This document shows, one piece after another, positions 1-6,875 of a stretch of DNA of 40,822 nt. The DNA lies in the NCBI GenBank assembly GCA_902766825.1, contig CACXFB010000088.1, positions 1 through 40,822 of the forward strand, given 5' to 3'. The translations under genes were made by a program, and so were the position numbers. A model generated the notes under the pieces. That model searched no databases and was not told the origin of the DNA. It saw nothing but the letters and a program-made list of their open reading frames with translations. Every line of letters starts with the position of its first letter. Positions within the stretch are counted from its first letter, which is position 1. The DNA comes from an uncultured Lachnospiraceae bacterium. Lineage in GTDB: Bacteria > Bacillota > Clostridia > Lachnospirales > Lachnospiraceae.

Positions 1-424
1 AAAAGCAGTTGTAAAAGGCGGCGGCAGATTACAACTGGAAGTGAAAAGAATTGAAAAGCAGTTGTAAAAGGCGGCGGCAGATTACAGCTGGAAGTGAAAA
101 GAATTGAAAAGCAGTTGTAAAAGACGGCGGTAGATTACAACTGGAAGTGAAAAGAATTGAAAAGCAGTTGTAAAAGGTGGCGGTAGATTACAACTGGAAG
201 TGAAAAAAATTGAAAAGCAGTTGTAAAAGGTGGCGGTAAATTACAGCTGGAAATGAAAAGAATTGAAAAGCAGTTGTAAAAGGCGGCGGTAGATTACAGC
301 TGGAAATGAAAAGAATTGAAAAGCAGTTGTAAAAGGCGGCGGTAGATTACAACTGGAAGTGAAAAGAATTGAAAAGCAGTTGTAAAAGACGGCGGTAGAT
401 TACAACTGGAAATGAAAAGAATTG
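1..424. repeat. Eight-copy 53-bp tandem repeat with internal hairpin
   Basis: Eight head-to-tail units of exactly 53 bp begin at 1, 54, 107, 160, 213, 266, 319 and 372. The array continues off the left edge, so the true copy number is unknown. Each unit holds the arm CAGTTGTAA, a 14-nt G-rich loop (AAGGCGGCGGTAGA type) and the arm TTACAACTG, giving a perfect 9-bp hairpin. In units 2, 5 and 6 the right arm is TTACAGCTG, which still pairs through a G-U wobble in one strand. All differences I see between units are transitions (C/T or A/G), and the left arm never varies. In one frame the first unit reads as a plausible protein C-terminus ending EKQL-stop, so the array may have arisen from the 3' end of a gene lying left of the window. 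The last unit runs into the next ORF. Confidence 0.95.
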
Positions 425-1251
425 ATTTTCATATGAGAAAAGGGGGAATTATTATTAAATTAAGAGAAATGCTAGAAAATGAAACAGCAAGATTACTTGC
501 TATCAGAGAGAAGGTTGAAAGAAATCTAAATGATGTTCCGCAAGGACGGCTTAGGGTGGTAGTGAATAAGGGTTATGTACAATACTACTATAATAGAGGG
601 GGTGAAGACGGAGAAATATATTTATCCAAGAAAAATGTAGAGTTGGCAAGAAAACTGGCACAAAAAACTTATGATGAAAAAATTTTAAGATGTGTAGAAA
701 AAAGAATAAAACAATTTAATAGAATACTTAAAGACTATGAGAATGATGAAATTGACCAATTATATTTGAGGGAGTGTGTTGTAAGGAGAAAACTCATTGA
801 ACCAGTCGTGCTGACGTTTGAGCAAAAGTTGGATGTGTGGATGTCTGATGAATATTCCGGCAAGGGTTTTCATGAGGAGTTGCCAGTTATATTGACTAAC
901 AATGGATTGCGTGTCAGATCAAAATCTGAGAAAATAATGGCTGATTATTTTGATTCTATTGGGATTAAATATAAATATGAATGTCCATTAAAACTGAATG
1001 ATTATGGTGTTGTATATCCTGATTTTACTTTTTTATCGCCAAGGACTGGGGAAGAAATCTATTGGGAGCATGAGGGGATGATGGATAAGCCTGATTATGC
1101 AAGAAACGCTGTTCAGAAAATAGAAATGTATGAAAGAAATAAAATTTTTCCGGGAGAGAATCTTATACTCTCATTTGAAACCTCGGTTACTGCTATTAAC
1201 ATGAATAATATTAAGAGATTAACAAAAAAATATTTGATGCAGGAGAATTAA
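412..1251 (+). CDS. Hypothetical protein with PD-(D/E)XK nuclease-like C-terminal domain
   Basis: The 279-aa reading frame has a charged helical N-terminal part (residues ~18-130) and a C-terminal domain resembling the restriction-endonuclease-like fold. In order it shows RSKSEKIMADYF (helix with Glu ~176), an 'ECPL...' strand, PDFTF with Asp ~204, and EIYWEHEG with Glu 215/219, then a helix and a final strand (ENLILSF). Similar proteins are widespread in Firmicutes as uncharacterised genes; this is from memory and no substrate is known. The start is uncertain. ATG 412 lies inside the last tandem-repeat unit and ATG 433 has no ribosome site. A strong AGGGGG (441-446) is well spaced only for an ATT codon at 454, and ATG 469 is 22 bases downstream of it. 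The family usually begins close to the 454/469 position. Nuclease activity is inference. Confidence 0.7.
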   Translation: MKRIDFHMRKGGIIIKLREMLENETARLLAIREKVERNLNDVPQGRLRVVVNKGYVQYYYNRGGEDGEIYLSKKNVELARKLAQKTYDEKILRCVEKRIKQFNRILKDYENDEIDQLYLRECVVRRKLIEPVVLTFEQKLDVWMSDEYSGKGFHEELPVILTNNGLRVRSKSEKIMADYFDSIGIKYKYECPLKLNDYGVVYPDFTFLSPRTGEEIYWEHEGMMDKPDYARNAVQKIEMYERNKIFPGENLILSFETSVTAINMNNIKRLTKKYLMQEN

Positions 1252-1323
1252 AAGATAAAATATTTAAGGAAACATATTATAATAAAATAGTAAATACTTA
1301 AAACAGATTATTTGGAGGCTACA

Positions 1324-2199
1324 ATGCATTTTGTGGATGCGAAAGGAATACTGACGCGGGGGAACGGATATTACGGGATGAATATCTACAGGGGGTGCAC
1401 GCATGGCTGCATTTATTGTGACAGCAGGAGCAGGTGCTATCAGTTTACACATCTCTTTGAAGATATTGAGGTGAAGCAGAATGCTCCACAGCTTTTAGAG
1501 CGTGCACTTAGGTCAAAGAGAAATAAGTGTATGATTGGGACGGGCTCAATGTCGGATCCGTACATGCATTGTGAGGAAGACCTAGAGTTAACAAGGAGAT
1601 GTCTTGAGATTATTTTGAAATATGATTTTGGTGTGGCAGTTCATACGAAATCGGACAGAATTATGAGGGACATTGACCTGCTTGAGAAGATTAACCGCAA
1701 TACAAAATGTGTTGTGCAGATGACGCTGACTACTTATGATGATAACCTTTGTAAAATTATTGAACCAAACGTGTGTAATACGAAGAGACGAATTGAAGTA
1801 TTGATGGAGATGAATAAGTGTGGTATTCCAACGGTTGTATGGCTTGCTCCGATACTTCCGTTTATTAATGATACGCCTGAAAATATAAGAGCAATTATAA
1901 GTGAATGTGTAAGAGCGAAAGTTAAAGGCATAATATGCTTTGGAATGGGACTTACGTTACGTGAGGGTGACAGAGAATATTATTATGCGGCACTTGATAA
2001 ACATTTTCCGGGATTAAAGAAAGAGTATATAAAAAGATATGGGAATGCATATGAGATTCCAAGCCCGAGATCAAAAGAGCTTATGTCCATATTTTATAAG
2101 ACCTGTAAAGATAATGGTATTCTTTGTACTCCTGACGACTGCTTAAATTATATTGGGGAATTCCCGCAAAAGTATAGGCAGTTTAGTTTGTTTGATTAA
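1324..2199 (+). CDS. Radical SAM protein (SPL-like, Rv2578c-type)
   Basis: The protein is 291 aa and carries the radical SAM cluster motif GCTHGCIYC, with Cys25, Cys29 and Cys32 binding a [4Fe-4S] cluster that cleaves S-adenosylmethionine. The following segment (IGTGSMSDPYMHCEEDLELT, VAVHTKSDRI) matches the spore photoproduct lyase-like branch of radical SAM proteins. These are stand-alone ~290-aa enzymes whose substrate is mostly unknown. The start is ATG 1324, behind GGAGG at 1314-1318; an upstream TTG at 1312 overlaps that ribosome site and is rejected. The length is normal for the branch. It sits 26 bp before the GNAT gene in the same direction, so the two may share a transcript. True SplB lyase function is not supported here, because the protein is shorter than SplB and is not in a sporulation context. 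Confidence 0.85.
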   Translation: MHFVDAKGILTRGNGYYGMNIYRGCTHGCIYCDSRSRCYQFTHLFEDIEVKQNAPQLLERALRSKRNKCMIGTGSMSDPYMHCEEDLELTRRCLEIILKYDFGVAVHTKSDRIMRDIDLLEKINRNTKCVVQMTLTTYDDNLCKIIEPNVCNTKRRIEVLMEMNKCGIPTVVWLAPILPFINDTPENIRAIISECVRAKVKGIICFGMGLTLREGDREYYYAALDKHFPGLKKEYIKRYGNAYEIPSPRSKELMSIFYKTCKDNGILCTPDDCLNYIGEFPQKYRQFSLFD

Positions 2200-2225
2200 A
2201 AAAATATTTACGAGGTGACAAACAG

Positions 2226-2762
2226 ATGGATTTTAAAAATGAAGAAAAACTAGTATTAAGACCTTACAAAAGCTGTGATGCAAAAGAGATTGTTAAATGG
2301 TGCAAGGATGAGGTTTCTTTTAGAAAATGGTGCGCGGACAGGTGGGAAAAATTCGGACTTACGCCTGATGATATGAATGATAAGTATTTCAAAAATAATG
2401 GCGATTGTGAGCAGGAAGATAATTTCTATCCGTTAACTTTTGTGGCTGATGGCAGGATAGTGGGTCACATGATAATAAGATATACGGATGAAAAGAAGGA
2501 GACAATGAGATTTGGATTTGTTATTGTCGATGATAATATAAGAGGTAAAGGGTATGGCAAGATGCTGCTGCTGCTTGCTAAAAAATATGCATTTGAAATG
2601 CTTGGAGCAAGTAAAATTACACTTGGTGTATTTGAGAATAATCCGCAAGCGTATTATTGTTATAAGGCAGCAGGATTTGAGGAGATTGCGCTGGAAGAAG
2701 ATATATATTATGAGATATTTAATGAAAAGTGGAAGTGTATAGAGATGGAAATGGTGAGATAA
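2226..2762 (+). CDS. GNAT family N-acetyltransferase
   Basis: This is a 178-aa single-domain GNAT enzyme that would transfer acetyl from acetyl-CoA to an amine. It has the N-terminal beta strand (LVLRPYKSCDAKEIVKW), the central strands (GHMIIRYTD, MRFGFVIVDD), the acetyl-CoA pyrophosphate-binding loop RGKGYG at about residues 105-110, and the C-terminal ENNPQAYYCYKAAGFEE motif. The last motif is typical of RimJ/RimL-like acetyltransferases. The acceptor, whether a protein N-terminus, small amine or antibiotic, cannot be told from sequence. The ribosome site is GAGGTG (2212-2217), 8 bases before the ATG. The stop codon overlaps the start of the HAD phosphatase gene by one base (TAATG), which indicates translational coupling. 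Confidence 0.88.
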   Translation: MDFKNEEKLVLRPYKSCDAKEIVKWCKDEVSFRKWCADRWEKFGLTPDDMNDKYFKNNGDCEQEDNFYPLTFVADGRIVGHMIIRYTDEKKETMRFGFVIVDDNIRGKGYGKMLLLLAKKYAFEMLGASKITLGVFENNPQAYYCYKAAGFEEIALEEDIYYEIFNEKWKCIEMEMVR

Positions 2763-3571
2763 TGAAAACATTGTACGTTTCGGATTTGGACGGCACATTA
2801 CTTAGAACCGATGAGAGTGTGTCCGGGTATACCTGTGATGTTATCAACAGGTTAATGGATGAAGGCATGTGTTTTTCGTTTGCTACGGCAAGGTCTGTGG
2901 TCACGGCAAAAAAAGCCACGAAGGGGCTGAATGTAGTGACGCCTCTTGTTTTGCATAACGGTGTGTTTGTTACGGATGCGGCAAGTGGCAAGAGAGTTAT
3001 TGAAAATATTTTTGATAACAGCATTGATGAATTATTGGATGATTTGTTTGCAAGTAACATTACGCCGATTGTGTATTCATTTATAAATGATGAGGAAAGG
3101 TTTTCGCTTATTCCGGGGAAAATGAGTGAAGGAGCGAATACTTTTTTGGAGACAAGACGTGGCGATAAGAGGTGGCGTGAGGCAAGGAGTAATGACGAGC
3201 TTACAGCCGGTAAGATTTTTTATATAACATGCATTGATGAAAAAGAAAAGCTTGAGCCGTTGTATGAAAAGTACAAGGACACATTTCATGCTGTGTATGG
3301 AAAAGATTTTTATACCGGTAACAGGTGGCTTGAATTTATGTCAAAGAAGGCTACTAAGGCAAATGCAATTTTGCAGCTTAAAGATTATCTTGGTTGTGAT
3401 AAGATTATTTCTTTCGGTGATGCACACAATGACATTGATATGTTTGAAATATCAGATGAGGCCTATGCGGTTGCTAATGCGATAGATGAACTAAAAGCAA
3501 TCGCTACCGGTGTGATTGGAAGTAATGACGATGACGGAGTGGCAAAATGGCTTAAGGCTCATTATTGTTGA
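2762..3571 (+). CDS. Cof-type HAD-IIB phosphatase
   Basis: This 269-aa HAD-superfamily hydrolase has the motif SDLDGTLL near its N-terminus (nucleophile Asp8, acid/base Asp10) and the late Mg-binding motif FGDAHNDIDMF. The cap domain sits between the two, as in the Cof/YbiV group (IIB). Such enzymes dephosphorylate sugar phosphates or flavin/pyridoxal phosphates in the cytoplasm; the specific substrate is not visible. The start at 2762 follows directly from the GNAT stop (TAATG overlap). A longer frame from 2729 lies entirely inside the GNAT gene and is not used. The C-terminus (AIATGVIGSNDDDGVAKWL) is intact and the length is normal. Confidence 0.9.
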   Translation: MKTLYVSDLDGTLLRTDESVSGYTCDVINRLMDEGMCFSFATARSVVTAKKATKGLNVVTPLVLHNGVFVTDAASGKRVIENIFDNSIDELLDDLFASNITPIVYSFINDEERFSLIPGKMSEGANTFLETRRGDKRWREARSNDELTAGKIFYITCIDEKEKLEPLYEKYKDTFHAVYGKDFYTGNRWLEFMSKKATKANAILQLKDYLGCDKIISFGDAHNDIDMFEISDEAYAVANAIDELKAIATGVIGSNDDDGVAKWLKAHYC

Positions 3572-3670
3572 CTTGGATTATTTTATAATGTAATATAATC
3601 ATTATGGGAAATGTAAAAAGTCTAAATATTTATATGGGAAAATGTTATTAAAGAACTGGAGGATGCAAAA

Positions 3671-3858
3671 ATGGAATATGTATTGGTTGGAACAACAGTG
3701 TTATTTCAGGTGGTGGCGATCAATTAAACAAGATTACATATGGTGATTGTTCGCTGAAAAAATCTGAAGTTGAAGAGCATAATTTGAAAACAGGTGATTT
3801 TGTAAATGTGTATATTGCACCAGAAAAAACTATAGGAAGTTTTAAGATTGTTTTTTAA
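3671..3858 (+). pseudogene. Small frameshifted ORF, function unknown
   Basis: A good ribosome site (CTGGAGG, 3656-3662) sits 8 bases before ATG 3671, but that frame stops after 18 codons. A neighbouring frame is open from before this point to a stop at 3858. It encodes a strand-rich sequence that includes SVISGGGDQLNKITYGD, LKTGDFVNVYIAPE and a C-terminal GSFKIVF. Joining the start to this frame needs one frameshift around 3685-3700. The result would be a ~60-aa protein of no recognised family. It may be a decayed gene or a sequencing error. A strong terminator follows directly. Confidence 0.4.
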
Positions 3859-3881
3859 TATAATATGTTGGTGAGAGAAGG

Positions 3882-3922
3882 ACGGATGATGTTTAAGAGT
3901 TTTAAGCATTGTCCGTTTTTTT
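3882..3922 (+). terminator. Rho-independent terminator
   Basis: A 15-bp stem pairs ACGGATGATGTTTAA (3882-3896) with TTAAGCATTGTCCGT (3902-3916), using several G-U pairs. The loop is 5 nt and a run of Ts reaches 3922. It ends the transcript of the small broken gene, or read-through from the HAD gene, and insulates the AAC(3) operon. Confidence 0.88.
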
Positions 3923-3980
3923 AATATTATTTTAAGATGAGGAAATAAAAAAATAATAAAATGGTTATGTGATTAACCTG

Positions 3981-4009
3981 TTGCGTTTAAACGTTTAAAC
4001 TGGTATGAT
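3981..4009 (+). promoter_or_regulatory. Promoter with 16-bp palindromic operator, upstream of AAC(3) gene
   Basis: The -35 is TTGCGT (3981-3986) and the -10 is TATGAT (4004-4009), extended by TG at 4001-4002, with exactly 17 bp between the hexamers. The spacer contains the perfect palindrome GTTTAAACGTTTAAAC (3985-4000), which is also a direct repeat of GTTTAAAC. A dimeric repressor bound there would block polymerase, so this is a strong operator candidate. The regulator is unknown. Confidence 0.7.
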
Positions 4010-4090
4010 TACTGTAAGAACAACAATAACAGGCTGCTTCATTTTTTAAAAATTTGGCGGGTTAATCAACAGTTGAAAGGATGTTATACT

Positions 4091-4873
4091 ATGAACGTAA
4101 TTATTAAAGAAGATATCGTAAAAGCATTTAGAAATGTCGGATTAAAAAAAGATGATGTTGTTATGGTTCACACATCATTAAAGAGCATGGGATATGTGTG
4201 CGGTGGAGCGCAGACTGTGATTGAAGCACTTATTGAGGTTGTGGGTGAGAACGGAACCATAATGATGCCAACACAGTCATGGAAGAATCTTGATCCGACG
4301 ACAGGTGTTCATTGGGAGATTGATGAGAGCCAGTGGCAGATTATAAGAGATAACTGGCCGGCATACGATAAGAACATTACTCCGACCAACACAATGGGAG
4401 CTGTTGCTGAGATGTTTCGTCAGTGGGATGGTAGTGTAAGAAGCGATCATCCTGCAAGATCGGTTTGTGCATGGGGAAAGTATGCGGATTATCTGACTAA
4501 AAATCATGACTTATCTAATATTTTTGGTGATGGTTCGCCACTCTCAAGATTATATGATCTTAATGGAAAAGTGCTTTTAATCGGAGTTGGATATGACAAA
4601 AACACATCAATTCATTTGGCAGATGCAAGGGCGCAGTATCCGGGAAAGCATGACTGTATTGAACATAGTGCTATAATGGAAGATGGAAAGAGAGTATGGA
4701 AAAGCTACAGCACATTATTTGTTGACGGCGAAGACTTTGAAGACATTGGTGAAGCTTTTGAGAAGGAACATGCAATTAGCGAAGCCATGATCGGCAATGC
4801 AGTCATAAAGCTTATGAGTCAGAGGGATGTTGTGGACTTTTCTGTTAAATGGATAGAGGAGAACAGAGTTTAA
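4091..4873 (+). CDS. AAC(3)-family aminoglycoside N-acetyltransferase (YokD-like)
   Basis: The 260-aa protein matches the antibiotic N-acetyltransferase family (COG2746), which includes AAC(3) enzymes and B. subtilis YokD. Family features are VVMVHTSLKSMGYVCGG near residue 22, the LIEVVGENGTIMMPTQSW segment, TNTMGAVAEMFR, the conserved SDHPARSVCAWGK stretch and LLIGVGYDKNTSIHLAD. The enzymes acetylate the 3-amino group of 2-deoxystreptamine aminoglycosides; many chromosomal members have unproven substrates. The start is ATG 4091 behind AAAGG (4076-4080). A frame extension to TTG 4073 covers the ribosome site and is rejected. The gene lies 6 bp before the response regulator and shares its promoter, so the two-component system may control it. 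Actual resistance cannot be inferred. Confidence 0.85.
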   Translation: MNVIIKEDIVKAFRNVGLKKDDVVMVHTSLKSMGYVCGGAQTVIEALIEVVGENGTIMMPTQSWKNLDPTTGVHWEIDESQWQIIRDNWPAYDKNITPTNTMGAVAEMFRQWDGSVRSDHPARSVCAWGKYADYLTKNHDLSNIFGDGSPLSRLYDLNGKVLLIGVGYDKNTSIHLADARAQYPGKHDCIEHSAIMEDGKRVWKSYSTLFVDGEDFEDIGEAFEKEHAISEAMIGNAVIKLMSQRDVVDFSVKWIEENRV

Positions 4874-4879
4874 CAAAGA

Positions 4880-5542
4880 ATGGCAGATATAATAATTGTA
4901 GAAGACAACAAAGAGATAGGTACACTTTTAGCCCGCTTTTTAGAAAAAGAGGGCTTTAACGTGTGCATTGCAACTACGGGAGAAAAGGCACTTGATGTTT
5001 TTGAAAGAGAAGGTGCCAGACTTGTGATACTCGATATCTGCCTTCCGGGCATAGATGGATTTGCGGTGTGTTCAAAGATACGAGACACAAGCAATACCCA
5101 TATAATGATAGCCAGTGCAAGAACAGACAAGACAGACATGTTAAAAGGTCTTGGACTTGGTGCAGACGATTATATTGAAAAGCCGTATGACGTGGATATT
5201 CTGATTGCAAAGGTTAAGGGAGTATTTAAAAGAAAATATGCGATGGAGGAAATCGTATCAGATGAGATCAGAATAAGTACAGTCAACAATATTGTTTATG
5301 TCAATGATAAGCAGGTCGAGATGACAATAAAAGAGTATGAGCTTTTAAAGCTTTTCATGGAGAATAAAGGTGTTACTCTAAAAAAGGAATACATTTTTAA
5401 TTCCATATGGGGATATGACAGCGAATCTGAATTTCAGACATTAACGGTACATATTAAGTGGTTAAGACAAAAGATTGAAAAGGATCCAAAGAAACCAAAG
5501 CACATTTTAACAGAATGGGGTGTGGGATACAGATTTGAATAA
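4880..5542 (+). CDS. OmpR-family response regulator
   Basis: This 220-aa two-domain regulator has a receiver domain at residues ~1-115 with acidic residues Glu8/Asp9, phospho-acceptor Asp52 in VILDICLPG and the conserved Lys in DDYIEKPYD. A winged-helix DNA-binding domain follows at residues ~125-220 (MTIKEYELLKLFMENKG, TLTVHIKWLRQKIE, GVGYRFE). It would be phosphorylated by the kinase encoded next and bind direct repeats near its target promoters. The 3' end overlaps the kinase start by 8 bases. The nearby ABC exporter (6876-10016) is the likely target, by analogy with other kinase/regulator/ABC loci. The ribosome site is weak: GAGGA lies 18 bases upstream, inside the AAC(3) gene, so coupling to AAC(3) translation is likely. 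Confidence 0.93.
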   Translation: MADIIIVEDNKEIGTLLARFLEKEGFNVCIATTGEKALDVFEREGARLVILDICLPGIDGFAVCSKIRDTSNTHIMIASARTDKTDMLKGLGLGADDYIEKPYDVDILIAKVKGVFKRKYAMEEIVSDEIRISTVNNIVYVNDKQVEMTIKEYELLKLFMENKGVTLKKEYIFNSIWGYDSESEFQTLTVHIKWLRQKIEKDPKKPKHILTEWGVGYRFE

Positions 5543-6764
5543 ATTCAGAGTAAAAGCATGTGTATTTATAATAATTGAAATACTGTTTTTAGTGTGTGCG
5601 GATATATATATCATTAATGAAAATGATAATCGGAAAGACAAACTGTATGCGGTCGAAATCTCAAGAATAAAAAACAGGATACATAACGGCGAAGATGCAG
5701 GCGACATTGATTGCAGCAAGTACAAAGAGGTTGTAGCCGTAAGCGAATTTAATGTGGGTGACACAGCTGCAACTTTGTATGATTACAAGGTTGAGCAGGT
5801 TGATGATGTCTTGTATCGATTTGATTATGTGAGCCATGATGATAATAAGATAATAATAACGGTATGTTTTATGTCGGTTGCAATGGTGCTTGTCACAATT
5901 ATATTGATGATTTACTTTGACAGAAAAATATTAGCGCCGTTTAACAGGATGACAGATCTTACAGCCGAAATTGCAAAGGGTAATCTGACGGTTGCGCTCA
6001 AACAGGAAAAGAGCAAGTATTTTGGAAAGTTTGTCTGGGGACTTGATATACTTAGGGAAAAGCTTGAGGAAGATAAAGCAAAAGAACTTGAGCTGTTGAA
6101 GGAAAAGGAGACATTAATTCTTTCCATATCACATGACATTAAGACACCGTTGTCAGCCATTGAATTATATTCAAAAGCCATTAAGACAAATCTATATGAA
6201 AATGAGGCTGACAGAAATGAAGCTGTAAGCGGAATAGAAAATAACATTATGGCGATTAAAGATTACATGGGTAAGATAAGACAGGCTCTTAGGGACAATC
6301 TTTTTGTATTTACGGTGGATAACACTGAGTTATATCTTTTGGATGTTGTTGATGAGATAAAAAAATATTACAATGATAAATGTGACCTTTTACATATCGG
6401 ATTTACTGTTTGTAAAACAGATAACTGTCTTGTAAAAGGAGATAAGGACCGCATAGTTGAGGTTGTCCAAAACATAATGGAAAATGCAATTAAATACGGC
6501 GACGGAGAAAGTATCAGTATTACATTTTCGGCGGAAGAAGAATGTATACTTCTTACGGTAAGCAACAGCGGATGTAACTTAAAAGATGAAGAACTGGTGC
6601 ATGTTTTTGACTCATTTTACAGAGGAAGCAACAGTACCAATATAAGCGGAAGCGGACTTGGACTATATATTGGCAAAGAGCTCATGCACAAGATGGACGG
6701 TGAATGCTTTGCAAAAATATCAGGTGATTATTTTAATGTGACAGTCGTGCTTAGAAAGGCATAA
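5535..6764 (+). CDS. Membrane sensor histidine kinase
   Basis: The protein is 409 aa. TM1 lies at ~7-26, an extracytoplasmic sensor of ~75 residues follows, and TM2 is at ~104-126. Next come a HAMP-like linker, the HisKA motif ILSISHDIKTPLSA with phospho-accepting His200, and a HATPase domain with N-box NIMENAIKYGDG and G-box SGSGLGLYIG. It phosphorylates the preceding regulator. The start is probably TTG 5535, overlapping the regulator by 8 bases, with GTGGGA as ribosome site; GTG 5520 is possible but has no ribosome site. It has a real external domain, unlike the short 'intramembrane-sensing' BceS-type kinases. It may therefore sense a ligand directly rather than through the ABC transporter. 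A terminator follows the gene. Confidence 0.92.
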   Translation: MNKFRVKACVFIIIEILFLVCADIYIINENDNRKDKLYAVEISRIKNRIHNGEDAGDIDCSKYKEVVAVSEFNVGDTAATLYDYKVEQVDDVLYRFDYVSHDDNKIIITVCFMSVAMVLVTIILMIYFDRKILAPFNRMTDLTAEIAKGNLTVALKQEKSKYFGKFVWGLDILREKLEEDKAKELELLKEKETLILSISHDIKTPLSAIELYSKAIKTNLYENEADRNEAVSGIENNIMAIKDYMGKIRQALRDNLFVFTVDNTELYLLDVVDEIKKYYNDKCDLLHIGFTVCKTDNCLVKGDKDRIVEVVQNIMENAIKYGDGESISITFSAEEECILLTVSNSGCNLKDEELVHVFDSFYRGSNSTNISGSGLGLYIGKELMHKMDGECFAKISGDYFNVTVVLRKA

Positions 6765-6770
6765 TCTATA

Positions 6771-6809
6771 AAAGAAATATAGAGAAGAAAAAAATCTATA
6801 TTTCTTTTT
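6771..6809 (+). terminator. Terminator between kinase and ABC exporter genes
   Basis: A perfect 13-bp A/T-rich stem pairs AAAGAAATATAGA (6771-6783) with TCTATATTTCTTT (6795-6807), and Ts continue to 6809. It separates the kinase transcript from the ABC genes, which therefore need their own promoter in 6810-6860. I see only a weak candidate there (TATAGT at 6841). Confidence 0.75.
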
Positions 6810-6875
6810 GTATTTAAGGATTATTTAATAATTGAAGAAGTATAGTAAGCATATAAACAGGAAAGGAATGGTATT

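Noticed and set aside
1-424. CRISPR array.
   Set aside because: The whole 53-bp unit is repeated with only point changes; there are no unique spacers and no cas genes.
4073-4090. TTG start for the AAC(3) gene.
   Set aside because: It overlaps the ribosome site of ATG 4091, which fits the spacing rule.
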